Source: Istiophorus platypterus
Lineage: Eukaryota; Chordata; Actinopteri; Istiophoriformes; Istiophoridae
NCBI GenBank assembly: GCA_016859345.1
Contig: CM029129.1
Coordinates: 12,292,946 to 12,356,945, forward strand
Direction: 5' to 3'
DNA length: 64,000 nucleotides
Within the stretch, counting starts at the first letter, position 1. Each line of letters opens with the position of its first letter. Below are positions 11,155 to 24,842 of this stretch, piece by piece. A program made the position numbers and the translations under genes. A model generated the notes under the pieces. It ran no database searches. It saw only the letters and a program-made list of their open reading frames with translations, and had not been told where the DNA came from.

Positions 11155-14100
11155 TTACTGCCAACCCAACTGTGGGTGCAGGCCTGGTTGGAGGGGGAAG
11201 GGGTTTCCTGGACCTGGAGGGTAGTTGGTGAAGCTGTTGGGCTGAGGAGGAAAGCTTTCCAAAGCAGATGTGGGATGAGCCTGGACAAGACAAAGAAAAT
11301 CAGTTTCTGTAGCAGTAAGGCTTTATCAAACTGAAGTTCAAATATGTATTCTCTGCTAGAGTAGTGTGTGTGCGTTTTTGCGTGCGTGCATCTACCTGTA
11401 GCAAAGCAGACTGCATGGTTGGGTTGTGGAGGCCACCAAGGGTGGCAGGGGAGGCAGAGGGAGAGAAGCCTGGTACACCAGGAAAGGACAGCAAGCCTGG
11501 GAACCCACTGCTTCCTGGAGCCTGGAGTCCACTGCTCAACCTGAAATACACACAATAGTTACTGTCAGACTATAGAACTCTTAATGACTACTGTTATTTT
11601 TATTCTGAAAAGAAATAGTTAAAAATTTGGGGGAAATTTCTTGCAAACATCTTGTTAGCTTAGCTTAGTTTAGCATTCCAGCACCTCTAAAGTTCAATAA
11701 TTAATACAATAATTAATACATTGTATTGTGTTTGTTTAATTTTTCCAAAAACTGAAATGTTCAAACGACAAGAGGATAATGTGGTGCACTACATCTGAGC
11801 AGTTATGGGTATACAGTGTAATCTATTACTATCTATTTCACAAGAATATACAAAAGTATGTATGACATTGGATACCTCTTCTTATATCTTAAAACTATAG
11901 TTGCAAATAATAGTATAAAGGTGGTATATTGCTGGTATGCCATCTATCTTATGTGTATATGTCTTTATATTTTTTATATTTTTTATTTACCAATACTTTA
12001 TTATTCTGCTACTCCCCATGGATAAATGGAAAATGGACAGTACTTATATAGCACTTTTCCAGTCTTTTTGACCACTCAAAACACTTTTACACCACTGTCA
12101 CATTCACCCATTCACACAGACTTTTCTACACATTACAGCGCATTCTACAAACACACACATTCATACACAAGGCAATTTAAAGATAAGTATCTAGCCCAAG
12201 GACACTTTGACATGCGGACTGGATAAGCCAGGTGAACCTTCAGGTTGGTGGGCGACCACTCTACCACCTGAGCCAAATATTACTTGGGAGCTAAATTAAT
12301 AGCTTTTCTTGGAAGGACACTGCCACCTGAGTACATGAAATGCCAAAAAAGGTGAGAATTGTGTTTGCAAATACTTCTTCATGGACAAGATAACATGCTT
12401 ATACAAAGCTGGCAGTAATTACCTAGTAGAGCTGGCAATTAACTCTTTAAGTTCTTCAAGTTTAACTCTTCAAATTAAAGTCTAACCTTAACCCTGTTGA
12501 AGAGAAGTGAACTTTGCACTTTGTAGGTGCAGTGATCCCACTTATCACATACTTATACAAATCAGTTGACATGATGCCCTTCTATAACCCTTTTATATGC
12601 AAGCGGAAATCAATGTCATATGTTGTTATCAACTCCGAGCCACACAATTGGCATAGGACCATTCAAATTATGCTGCTGCTATCATCTGAAACTCAATTAA
12701 ATATTAGTAGAATATCAATATGAAATAATTAGGTTTATATTAGATTATCCGTATGATTTGGCTAATGTTTACTAGACAGAAAAACATGTCCAAAGCTCAC
12801 TGTTATTGCCTATCAAACTTGGCAGACATACCCAGGCTGGAAATTCGAGCTGAAGGCAGATGCAAAGCCAGGTAAAACTGGTGATGAAGATGGGACCCCA
12901 GCTGCTGCCGCTGCTGCCGCTGCTGCCGCCTGCAGTGGCGCCACTGATGCTACTGAAGTGGAAGTGGGCCCTGGCAGTCCCATGAATGAGGACAATACAG
13001 GGCTCCCTGCCCCGTGCCCCCCTGACACACCCAGTCCTGGGAAGGCAGCAGGGCTAGGGCCAGGCGGAAGGCCTGGGAATATAGAAGGGGCAGAAGTGAG
13101 GCCTAGAGCAAAAGGAGAGGCTGCACTGGGGGCGGCGTTGGTCACCAAGCCCGGGTAGATGGAGGTTGGTGGGTGGTTAGGAATGTTGGTAGTAGGAGGC
13201 ATTGTGGGCATGGATGAAGTGTTGGTAGAAGAAGGGAGAGAAGAAGAAAGGGAAGAGAAAGGGGACATGGCAGGATAATGAGAGGGAGCTGGGCTGGAGG
13301 ACAGAGCTTGGAGGCCGGTGATAGCAACGGGACTAGGGAGAGAGACTTGAGGGGAACCTGAGGGGTGTGACAGCCCCAAGGAACGAGCCAGGGCAGCCTG
13401 TGCAGAACCTGCTACCACCAGTGAGCTAACAGACGGTGTGCCAGAACGAGAGGTGCCCTTGAAAGCAGAGGGAACAGGGCTGTTACTGCCACTGCTGCTA
13501 CCCCCAGTGTGTCTGTTCAGGGCTCCAGCCACAGCAATGGCAGCATGAACCTGTGCAGAGTGAGCTGGAGAGGGTTTGGGGCTAGGGCCTGGGGTGGAAC
13601 AGCTTGGAATTACTGGAGTGGATGATCCAGGAGTGAGAGATTGTGGTCCAGAGGGGGTGTAACTTCGTATCACTGACCCAGAGGGGTTACCTGCTTGTGG
13701 GTGTACGCCAGGGAAGATGGGTCCTGACTGGTGGTCTGTGGACTGGGAAAAAACCTTCTGCTGAGATGAGCCCATGGAGTTCGTCTGAGATAGGGGGTCT
13801 GGACCACCACGGGAGGTAGCAGGGGTGCCTGGTCGGGAAACAGCATGGAAAGGGGAGGAGGAGAAGCCCCCACTGCCAGGGACAGGAGTTCCACAAGGAG
13901 TGCCTGAAGGGGTGTGGGCTTTAATGACAGATGAGGGTGTAGGTGTAGCATGACCACTGGGGGTCTGAGGTCCTGCTTTGATGACAGATGGGGATGGAGC
14001 AGGAGAGGGAGAGGGGGCATTGGGGTTGTGAGAGGGCACCATGCCGGGGAAAACTGGTGTGATGGGAGTTGTGGGAGGCGGTTGAGCAGAAGAGGCCAGG

Positions 14101-17100
14101 GGTGGGACAGGGGTAGAGGGTATGGCCCCATGAGGAATGAGGAGGGGCCCGCTGTTGACTCCAGGTGTGGTGTTCTGTGGATTGCCTGGTTTGGCGTAAC
14201 CTGGAAGAAGAAGGAGAGAGGAGTTGGTAAGAAAAGTTATCTAAAATAATGATTTCTGCTATGGAAATGGTATTAGAATCAATTAAATATGTTTAAATAG
14301 TACAAATTAACAGGGCTGTAGTCAACCAAAGAAAATCTTGATCGATTCAAATTGTATCTATTCTGGAAGTAAATAATAGATTAAACACAGCGATTGTCTG
14401 ACCAAGGAGAACTGATAAGGAGCATATCAACCAATAAGTCAACCCGTCAACCGGGAGACTACAGCCCTACAATTTGATCATAATAAATTATTAATTCCTG
14501 TTTTTTTTCAGTTTTTCTAATCAGTGATATTATTGTTAAATAATAACTTCATTCAAGGACAATGGCAGAATAGGTTAAAGCCCAACAAACTATTGTAAAG
14601 GAAGCAATCCCCTCAGATCAAAAAATGAGTGGAGAAACTGAGCAAAGAGGAATAGCCAAAGAGAATCCCTGTGTGCAAGTTATTACATGGAAATTCCAAC
14701 AATTTTCAAGATTGGAATATGCTTTCTTTTTACCTTTGGGGAACGGTTAAAATGTTTATGGGTTTGGTAACCTCAAAATAATTTTCATCACATCTTACAC
14801 TGTTATCACCTGGACGTCAGGCTTTGGACATTTTCTCCATTTAATTAAACCAGAGTCATTTTTGTGTTTATGACCACATTTATCCCCGAAGGCCCTAAAA
14901 GATGTATTTCAATTGTGAAAACTGATAAGATGCTGCATTCAAAAAATAAGTTATACCAAGCAATGCATGTTAATTGGCAGCCCACAGCATGAGTCCAGAA
15001 AGAAAAAGATTAATGACATTAGTTTGAAGCTATTCCCAGTCCAGGCAACCAAAGACCTGTCCTCACAAATCACCAAAACATATTTCTACAGTGACTGACC
15101 AGAAAACAAAAATAAGATTGCAAGATGTACGGCAGTACAATACAAGAGCCTTGCAGAAAATACAGTTTTGCTTTTGTTGAGAGTAAAACTTAAGAAATTT
15201 GTGTCTTGATTTCATTCTATGGCACATTTTAGGCTGTAATTTGTGGTTGGCCTCTATCATATAGGAATATATTTCAATATAACTTCCCATTGTCCCATCT
15301 GAACTACATATATGGAGGAGAAAGGAGACAGTAAAAGTTAAATATCACAGAAAAACAGGCGCATTGGATATAATGCAATCTATCAGACAACACTAACCCC
15401 AAAAGTCACAATAAAATTGAATCAACATCTCTCTTTAAGATCTCTACATTAAAGCTTCACTTGAATCCAATACACAACTGTTGTAATGGAATGCATTCAA
15501 AAGTACAGGGGCTTGATTTTTTCTGGTCACTCAGTGTAGTCCGACAGAAGTGAGAAGCGCATTTCTTCACCTGATAAAATGTATTAAACTGGAGAAGCGC
15601 AGGTAAGCAGCATGCCAAGAAGTTAGGCAGCAAGCTTCAGGGAGCACCTATATGCTGTCACACACACATAGACTCGCTTCCATCGAATCATACCTGCTAC
15701 TTTGTGGGTGGAGTTGTAGGGGGGAGGGGGCACGCTGGCTGTTATAACCCCTCCCACAGAAACAAGGCCTGCGTTGTTGTACGCACCTGAGTAGCAGTTG
15801 CAAATATTAACAGTGTCCACCACACACTCACACAGACACACACACATAAGCATCACACAACTCACCCCACTACCAAATGTACCTCAACCAATCCCAGAAG
15901 GCAGTAATAAAAACATGCCTAACTATAACTTAAAGCCACTCAAAGCATTATTAATCCCTCAGTTAGCTTGGAGCTCAGTATCTTTTACATCTGTTTTGTA
16001 TTATTGGAAGGTTGTATACAGTATTTAATTACAGAAAAGAGCAAGGAAAAGGCAAGAAAAGTGTGTGGGTTATTTCTTACTTGGTGCAATGGTAGCATGG
16101 GGTCGGCACGGTGGTATAGGGTAGGGAACAGGCCGATGAGGGTTGTAGGTTGAAGGAAACTAAAAAAGGAAGAAACAAAAGATATAAAACACTTAATTCA
16201 CTGATCACCCAATTCTATTCTTTAATGTTTCTCAAAGTATATCAATAACTAGACAATTGCTATACTGTAATGGCAGAAGTTTAGACATTTCTACCATTTG
16301 GAAAAACATCATATTTAAAATGATTTAAAATCTGTGACTTTCACCTATTGTTTCAGCAATGTGAAATAAAGCAACTGACAAACTTATTATAATGAGGATT
16401 ATACAGTGTGAAAACTCAAAAGAAAAATATCGAAGGTCAATCCACTGCTGTGTATGGTTATTTAAAAGCAAACAAATAATATAATGTTCCTATATTCTAA
16501 GCTGAGAAAACATCTATGGAAGTTGACAAAAAAAAAAAACACAATCATTCATCTTTCATAACATAAAATAAGCTGGAGTACAGTGCCCAAAATAACTTTC
16601 CATGATTTATATTGAGATGGGAACGGTTGCAATTAATGTATTTTTATTCATAGTACATTACTCATATTTTTTTCTCTGTGTGTTTCCATTCCTCGGCTTA
16701 TGCCCTCTGTCACACTCTTTACTCTAGTACATTTAGCACTGTAAGTATGGTCCACCATTATCTTATATAACAAGGCATGACATATAGGTTGAAGTCTTTA
16801 TCATATCTAAGTAATATAATTATTCACATGAGGCTTTTACTCAGACATGAGATTTCTCTGGGGCATCCTGACACTATTACATCATTGCAGCTGGCGATTT
16901 CCAGGGCTTACAGGTTTGAATGGTCCAATAATCCGGGAAGCAATTCCTTTCCCCTCCATACTGTTAGAGGTGTCATCTTTCTTCTCTCCTTCTTTTTTTA
17001 CTGGTGGGTTTCCCTGTGATAGTTAACATAATACATATTTGTAATAATCAAGCTGCACATGTAAAAAAACAAAAAAAAACAAAAACATAATTTTGAACTT

Positions 17101-19128
17101 TGTAAATTACAAAAAAACCTAAACAGTATTCAAAATAAAATATCAACACAACACCCCTGGTAAGTTCCTTTTTGTATTTTGTTTATGGACAGTGCTGGAG
17201 GTCACATAGATTCAAATCTTTGTTCTGTTCACTAACATCCTGAGACACAGACATAGAACAGGTTAAACTAGAGGGACTTACTTACAAAAGACATAATAAA
17301 ATCTACATCCTTATTTCCATTGCTACTTGGTGGCGGTTAGCTTGTGGCTAGCATTTATAAAAATCCTATTGCTCAGGACTAGGAAGCTTTCAGGAAAGCT
17401 CATCATAGAGCCTTATACATACTTACAGGGAATGTGCCAGTGACCAGACTGGGTCTGCCTTTAGGGTAAGGATTCCCTGGTATCATACCACAGGAGGAGA
17501 TCATGGCTACAGGAGCCTTGCAGCCTACCTTACACACCTAATGAGACATGGACCATGTGTACAGCAATATAAATATTATAATCATTAGGGATGTCACAGA
17601 TCATTTATACATGCAGACACACTGCTCATTTAAGAGTTTGGTTTTGGTTTGTTCTACTGTTTTTTTTAAATTGCATCAAATGCTTATCCCAGTACATTTT
17701 ACTACAACCGTTGCATCTTTTGGGACTTTATGGCTATCAAAAGGAACTCCACAAGGTATTTTGATACAAAGACATACACATGAGATTAGCAAATAGAACA
17801 TAGAACGCGGAAAATAGAAAACAAATACATAATGTAAATGAATTTGGAAAGGTGCACTTACTTGCTCTAGTATCCTGCGAGCTCGCTTCTTCTCAGACAA
17901 GTGTATGCGAAACAGATCCTCCACTGGACGGTAATTTTGAGCATCTGAAATGTTCCTATATAGGACCAGAAACCCAACATTTCTCAGTTAACCTTTTAGT
18001 CAAATTCACTAAAACCAATTAAGCTGATAAGAAAATAAGAAATTTGATTTATGGTCTAATTAAAAATAATAATAACATTTGAAAAAAAAAATAGTTCAGG
18101 AGTGTCTTTCTGTTTGTTTGTTTTTTTAAATTTTACTCACAAAGCTATGAGTTCCAGAACAATCAATCTGTCCTTTGAGAAGGTGAAGCAGTTCAGGATA
18201 TTTGCAACCTTTGTTGTAGGAATTGCAACCATTTTCTAAAGGCAAAAGAAGGACTCATATTTTAAACTAACACTCTGAAACATACAAGTTAAAGTGAGAG
18301 GTGACAATTCCACATCCAAAAATGTATTTTTACATTTCTCTTATATCTATTTTAAGCACAATATAATTGGACAAAATTATTCACTGATGCAAAACATTTT
18401 GGTGCCCAAATCACTTAAAACCTGTTACTTACATGCTGCAGAGCTTTAACTGCTTTGACCTGAGGATCTGCCCATGAGAAGTACTTCAGTATCTCCATAA
18501 CCTGAAATATGCAAGACGGTGTTACAACTTACAGCGACACCCAAGCTGCACTGCTCTAGCATGAAATTAGTGTGGAGCACAAGAGTGTGTCGATGTCAAT
18601 TAAAAAGATATTCTGAAAAAATGAGTTTTCCCTCTGTTAAGTTGTAACTAGCATTAAACCAGCAACTGAAAATACATATTTATCCTCAGTGTACAATAGA
18701 TCTAACAAAGTTTTTGTGATGATATTTATTTACACACACAGGCTTAATCGTGTGTGCATAATGCACGTGTTCCATTTACTCAAGAATTCAATTTAAGAGC
18801 TATCTGACACGCACAAATAGAAATTATTTAATTATTCTATAGGTTTTTGTGGGAACTCTGTCAATCTGGTATGTTACAATACAGGTAAACATGACATGAC
18901 AGTGCTGCCGTTTGGAAAGTTACCTGCTCACTGGAGAAATATCCATGCACCTGCTCTATGGCTTTGATGCGCTGATCTGTCAGGACGCACTGAAACACAA
19001 TATGAAGAATTAACAAACCCTGGGCCTGAAACGATTTCAAATCTTAAATCAGACATTTAATTCCGCAGTAGGGGAAATTTTACCTTTCTTATCTCATCCA
19101 AGACGATGTCAAATGACTTTTTATCCAT
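11155..19128 (-). CDS. proser1: Proline and serine rich protein 1 (chromatin-associated)
   Basis: Eleven exons (minus): 19084-19128, 18924-18989, 18433-18501, 18141-18235, 17862-17955, 17427-17537, 16081-16159, 15694-15786, 12832-14200, 11396-11540, 11155-11280; 763 aa, shorter than human PROSER1 (about 940). The conserved N-terminus starts MDKKSFDIVLDEIRK and continues with YFSSEQ, DLFRIHLSEKKRARRIL and the PYPIPPCRPHATIAP block; it is helical and highly conserved. The 1.37-kb ninth exon is low-complexity Pro/Ser/Thr with a ten-alanine run near its end, and the protein closes with QLGWQ. PROSER1 is reported to bind OGT and TET2 and to act with UTX/MLL3/4 complexes at enhancers in the nucleus. 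It stands head to head with vps36, so the two probably share a promoter region. A SINE-like repeat sits in the intron after the ninth exon. Confidence 0.93.
12024..12276 (-). mobile_element. SINE-like interspersed repeat with tRNA-like head (teleost type)
   Basis: The segment matches, from memory, a repeat very common in percomorph fish genomes: an ATATAGCACTTTT...GACCACTCAAA...CACATTCACCCATTCACAC body, GCCCAAGGACACTT, and an end reading ACCACTCTACCACCTGAGCCA. On the minus strand that end gives TGGCTCAGGTGGTAGAGTGG, a good pol III A-box, followed by a degenerate B-box (GGTTCACCTGG). This supports a tRNA-derived head on the minus strand. It lies in a proser1 intron in the sense orientation. 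I do not assign a family name. Confidence 0.7.
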
Positions 19129-20011
19129 GTTTGTTGACCTAAACAAACGCGAGCCTCTTTGACAATGAACAATCACTATACCACGTACTTGGTAAATGTA
19201 ATTTTTGCAAAACAACGGATAATTAATTCCCAGTTAAAATGCATTCGGGTGACTTTAAGTACTTTGTTGCTGACCCAGCGTTTCTGATTCTTTCATAGTG
19301 CACGGGGCGCATAATGTGAAACAATAAATATTAGCAGTATATTAATAGCTTCGTAATGAAGCTGCATGATCTTTCCAGTCCTTTACGATACAACTTTTCT
19401 GCCTGAGAACAATGACTTCCAAACAAGACGAGCTGTGTGCAGCGATTCTGTACGCAGCTAACAACAAGCTAACAACAAGCTACAGCTACCGCAACGCTCA
19501 GCACGGCGCAAGAAAAGCACACGCGAAAACGCGAATATAATATCTGCAGAACTTTTTTCGGTAAAGCTAAGTTTATATCTAATGCAGGCGATAAGTACAA
19601 CCGAGACTGGGAACTGTATAAATCCACTAAAAAATAAAAAAAAAAAAATTACAGATTTTCTCAAAATGACATGCTAGGAAAGATAGCACTCTTGCTAGCT
19701 TTCGCTGACAGCTGGCGCTAGTAACGTCAACACCGTGAAGGACCCCTCGGTCCCCTCAGAAATAACACCGGGTAGCAATTTATGTAAAATTAACTGAATT
19801 GCAGTTTCTTTCGGTAAAATTATCACTAAAAAGAGGTGATTTATAGTTGTCAAAATTATTAACCGAATTGAGTTTAACTAATTTTTTTTTTTATGATGTT
19901 TCTCTGCAGGCAGCATCAGGCCAATTTTGGGGCAGTGTACAAGAAGTAAACACAAAATGAGTGTCGGCGGCGCAGTAAAATAGGGAAGAGACTGCTCCTA
20001 AAACAGCGAAA
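19129..20011. promoter_or_regulatory. Divergent promoter region of proser1 and vps36
   Basis: The 883 bases between the two start codons hold both 5' UTRs and, by inference, a shared or back-to-back promoter. No TATA box stands out. CpG content looks higher than in the flanking introns. The transcription starts cannot be placed from sequence alone. Confidence 0.6.
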
Positions 20012-23000
20012 ATGGACCGCTTTTCGTGGTCAAACGGGCTGTTGGAAATAAACGAAACTTTGGTGATCCAGCAACGAGGCGTGAGGCTGTATGACGGCGA
20101 TGATAAGGTAGAGCTTTGCCTTCTGAGAGCCACAACACGGCGGCTGAAAAACTTAGACGCAGCAACGCTGATAAGACGGAGATGAATGACACGACGCTGT
20201 TCGGGCGGATAGTTGTGATTTCAGGCGGTATAAAAATGTGCACTGTTCGGTGATTTTAACATAACAAACGCGCAACGGCATCGTGTCTTTTCCTGTGATT
20301 TCACCAGGCTAAGCTTGATGTCGGAGTCGCCTTGTTGAGCACCCATCGGTTGATCTGGAGGGACGTTAGAAATCATGTAAGACAGCAGCCAACGAGACGA
20401 CGCACAGTACCGGCGGCGCTGGTTGTGTTGAGAGGTTTTGTGTGCTGATTCTCATGAAGACTGCGTTGTTTGTCTCAGGAATGCTGCATAGCCATGCCCC
20501 TGTCCCAGATCATCTTCTTCGAGGAGCAGGCTGCAGGAATAGGAAAGAGGTCAGTGACAGTAAATGCATTTTGTGGTGTAAAAGAGGGCAGGGGGGCGTA
20601 ATCAAGGCCCACGTACACGCTTTGTGAGGTAAGCACTTTGTTATGGATTTATAGCTTTGTAGGCATCATTTTCCGATCCTAGGTCAGTAGCCTAGATGGG
20701 CCCATGGTTGTTGAGTCTTACCACAAGGTTGGAAGAAGCAGCGAGTTCATCAGCCCTAGAAGTGTCATCAGTTGAAATGACCTAAAGGCAGTTTGTCTGT
20801 TTGTCGCAAGGGTTTTGATTTCTGCTTTTCACTTCCAAAAAACAGCAAAATACTTAAAATGTGCCCAAAGTTTTGCATACAGGTATTTATAAAGTTCATA
20901 ACTTGGGTCATACTTTTATGTATATGATAACTACTGGTTGTATGTGGGCTGAGGAGATTAGACCATAAAATGGGTTGAAAAGCTCCAGAAAAAAGCTACT
21001 ACGTTAAGCATTGATTAAAATTAACTATTGGTATCTCTTATTCTGCAGTGCAAAAATAGTTATTTACCTGCATCCAACACCTGCTAACAAGGAGCCAGGT
21101 CCCTACCAACAAAGCAAGTACTCCTACATCAAGCTGTCCTTCAAAGAACATGGGCAGATTGAGGTAGTCCTTCTTACACAAGCAGCGAAAAGCTTTTTGT
21201 TTTCATTTTTTGTGCTCCCTCATTCAATAGACTGTGTGTTTGATACTTGATTATTTGTAACAGGACAACATGGTGTCATTTTCTTTCAGTTTTATAGGAG
21301 GCTAACAGAGGAAATGACTCAGAAAAGATGGGAGAGTACTCCAGTTTCACAACCAATCCCCACAGGAACCGGCTCTCAGGTTAGAGGCTGAATAGACGCA
21401 CCTCATCATCTGATTAGAATCTTTTCCTTCCCACTGTTTTATATCCCTGTGAATTTATAGGTTTAAATGCCAAAAGTATTTTCACAGCACAGGACTGTGA
21501 CTGTACCAGCCAAATGCCATTTAACCATTTAATAGAGGGAATACTGTACATGGGAATAACATTACTGTCAATTCAAATTAGGCTCCACAGGATGGCAGTG
21601 CCGTCACTTTATTTCTTGGCCTACACAGTTAAAGTGGTCAGAACTCCTGTGTCTGACTATTTTTTTAGGACTTTTCAAAAAGATTCAGTATCACTCGAAT
21701 CACGTTAATATCAATTAGGTTTAGCATCCCACAACAGTTGGACTCTGCTTTACAGAGACAAGTTAAATTCAGTCTGAGTGAAGGCTGTTAACTTGCATTT
21801 GCATTAAGCCATTCATTAAATCATAATACATATCATTAAATCATAATAAATCATAATAGGAGATTTCATTAATCTTAGTTTTTTGATAAATGCTATGAAA
21901 TCAAAGTCACCAAAATAAATTGATGTACTGTAATAACAGTTGACACACAATTTGTTCCCTACTCACTGTTTATCTTTTCTGGTCCTTAGAGGCTTGTTAT
22001 CAACTTTTCAATTCCTAGTCTGTTTCACTAATGTGTGTTTTTCTTTCCTTCATGGTCATACAGGCAGGAAAGACGCGTGCAGTGGGGATTGTTGGCATCG
22101 AGAGGAAAATTGAGGAGAGGAGGAAAGAAACTGATAAAAACATTTCAGAGGTACTGTAAAGTGAAAATACTGAAATATTGACAAATGGGCCAAAATTGTG
22201 GTGGCATCACTTTAATTATATTTATAGATCTCAATAGAAACTAAGATATTAAAATAGGTACTCCTCATGCCGTCACCCACCTCAGAGCTTCACGCCAAAG
22301 TTTTGTATTTAGCCATATGTTACTGTTAATATACTGAGAGTACAAAGTGGTTCAGTTTATGGAATATCTTTGAGTGTTTATGCCACTTTTTTCTAGCATT
22401 AAAAACTATCAGAAGTTATTAAAAGTGATAAGAAATCAAGCTAACCACAGTCACTGTGACACGCATTCAGCAACCATGAAGTTATGTGCTTATACAACCA
22501 CAGTGCGTCTGAATATGAAATAGTTAAATCCAAATTACATATATTTAGCTTCCTGAAAGGTAGGTAAACACTGAAACAAATGGCTGATTACAACAAGGGA
22601 GAACGATCAGTTTTATCATTCATGGGATTGTGGGGGCATTGAGATGCTTTGGAATGATACTTAAATTTTATCAGTAGCATTAAGTTTTGTGGTTTATTTA
22701 ATTGTGGATATTTTTGAGCACTATTACCCATTTAATCTATTTTTTCTCAGGCCTTTGAGGACCTCAGTAAGCTGATGGTGAAGGTAAAGTATTTTTTCTT
22801 GTGCATGTTCTCATTTTCCTGGAGTTGGTGATTTATAGCAGAATTATTGGCTGTCTTATATTTAATTAGTGATAAACCTGTGTTAGGCCCATCTACAGCT
22901 ATGCAGTGGGATTGGCTGAATGATTGTCTGCTCTAACCACCAGGCCAAAGAGATGGTGGAACTGTCCAGATCTATAGCCAACAAGATAAAAGACAAGCAG

Positions 23001-24842
23001 GGAGATATAACAGAAGATGAGGTAAGAATTTGACTAGTAAAATCAGGCCAAAAATATGAGGACGTTAGATGTAGTTTCAAAAAATTGTACATGCAAATAT
23101 AGCTGCCACTACACACACCTGAGACATCTGAGGCCTAATGCACATATTTACATAACAAGAGTGCTATAGCATCACACTGTTACACCATGCAGTCTTAACA
23201 CTTAAAGGCCCACAATTTGGTTCTCAACTAGTTTATTAACAGTTATGTTCGGTTTTACAGACAATCCGGTTTAAGTCCTACCTACTTAGCATGGGTATTG
23301 CTAACCCTGTTACCAGGGAAACACATGGATCAGGCACACATTACCACATGCAACTGGCTAAGCAACTAGGGGATATGCTACAGGCCCCTCTAGAGGTAGG
23401 TGTGAATTTCTTATGTTTTATGCATTTTACATCGACACAGGCAAAGATCATACGCTTTAAATTATCTCCTTAATTTCTTTTCCCTCTTAACCTTTTTTTA
23501 AATTTTGTTTCTCTTAATCTTTGTCTACCCCTCCCTACTCTCTCAGGAGCGTGGGGGTATGATGGCTCTAACTGAGGTCTACTGTCTTGTCAACCGCGCT
23601 AGAGGGATGGAGGTAATGCTCACAGAAACATACACAACACAAATGAAGAGTTTTGTAGGTCTTACTTGACTGGGCATGTTCCTGCATGTTCATTCTAGCT
23701 GACCTGATAGTAGGACACAACTTTGCAATCTATACTTTCATGCTACACACAAATGTTTTTATCAGACTTTCAGATACTGAGGTTATTTTTTTCCCCTTTC
23801 CATAGCTTTTATCTCCAGAAGATTTGGTAAACGCTTGCAAGATGTTTGAGTCATTGAAGCTCCCACTGAGGTGACTTTGAGTTGTGTTTGTCTTTGTATT
23901 GTATTGTTTAAACTATGTACGCATACTTGCATCTTTTTTTTTTTTTTCTTTTTTTCGTATAGACAAGGTTATGTGTTTGTTAAAGGAATATAGGGCAGGG
24001 TAGGCGCCTGCTTTACTGAGGCCAGGCTCTTCCTGCCTGGCTTCCTGTTGTTGGAAGGGGTGTCCAGCCCTCTGCAGCTGTCATTTCCTGTCACTTCCTG
24101 GGGTTTCAAAAAAAAACACTGGCCTGTGTCCCTAATGTGCTGTACCCAGTACCCCCAAACTGGTTGTGTCTTGGCTAAATGAAATCTCATCTCTTCTTCA
24201 AACTGCTGACCTGCTGTTGATCCTTCCCCTCCCTCCTTCTGCCACACACCGCACACACCCCTTCCTTCATCTGTCTTGTCTTCTCTGTAGGCTGCGTGTG
24301 TTTGACAGTGGTGTGATGGTGGTCCAGCTGCAGTCTCACAGCGAAGAGGAAATGATAGCCTCAGCTCTGGAAAACGTAAGTGTTTACTGTTACAAACAAG
24401 CTTAGGTTGATCAAACAGCATGTTCCACTAACTTGGATATATGTCTTTTAAAAATATCTAGAGATAAGATACCAACGAAACACTTAGGGTGTAAGTTTTT
24501 CTTCTCTCTCTTCCTCTTCTACAGGTGACAGAGAAAGGCTCCTTGACAGCAGAGGAGTTTGCTAAGCTCTTGGGTCTCTCTGTTCTTCTATCCAAAGAGC
24601 GGTAAGTTATCTCATAGGTTCACATGTTGTGAATCTCTCTGTTTTACTGCACAGTTTGTCTGTGCTTCTCATATCATAGCTTTTTATTGCTGCACTTTTG
24701 TAGATTGTTTCTTCTTCATTATTTCTCATGTCCTCTTCTCTATTCCTACCTCATCTACAGGTTGTTGCTGGCTGAGAAGATGGGACACCTGTGTAGAGAT
24801 GACTGTGTTGAGGGTTTGAGATTCTACCCAAACCTCTTTTGA
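20012..24842 (+). CDS. vps36: Vacuolar protein-sorting-associated protein 36 (ESCRT-II subunit, EAP45)
   Basis: Fourteen exons: 20012-20107, 20308-20376, 20479-20549, 21049-21163, 21290-21379, 22064-22150, 22751-22783, 22944-23021, 23261-23395, 23547-23612, 23806-23870, 24291-24375, 24525-24601, 24761-24842; 382 aa against 386 in human. The start MDRFSWSNGLLEINETLV matches the family. The N-terminal GLUE domain (about 1-135, with STHRLIWRD and SYIKLSFKEHGQIE) binds PI3P and ubiquitin. A helical linker (KEMVELSRSIANKIKDKQGD) and two C-terminal winged-helix domains (ELLSPEDLVNACK..., GSLTAEEFAKL) assemble with Snf8 and Vps25 in ESCRT-II, which sorts ubiquitinated cargo into multivesicular endosomes. 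No damage is seen. Identity is secure. Confidence 0.96.

Noticed and set aside
12200..12276. Possible tRNA gene on the minus strand
   Set aside because: Only the A-box half is good; the B-box is degenerate and the segment continues into a known type of dispersed repeat.
12958..14249. Open frames antisense or shifted to the big proser1 exon
   Set aside because: They overlap the conserved Pro/Ser-rich coding exon and arise from its GC-rich low-complexity codons.
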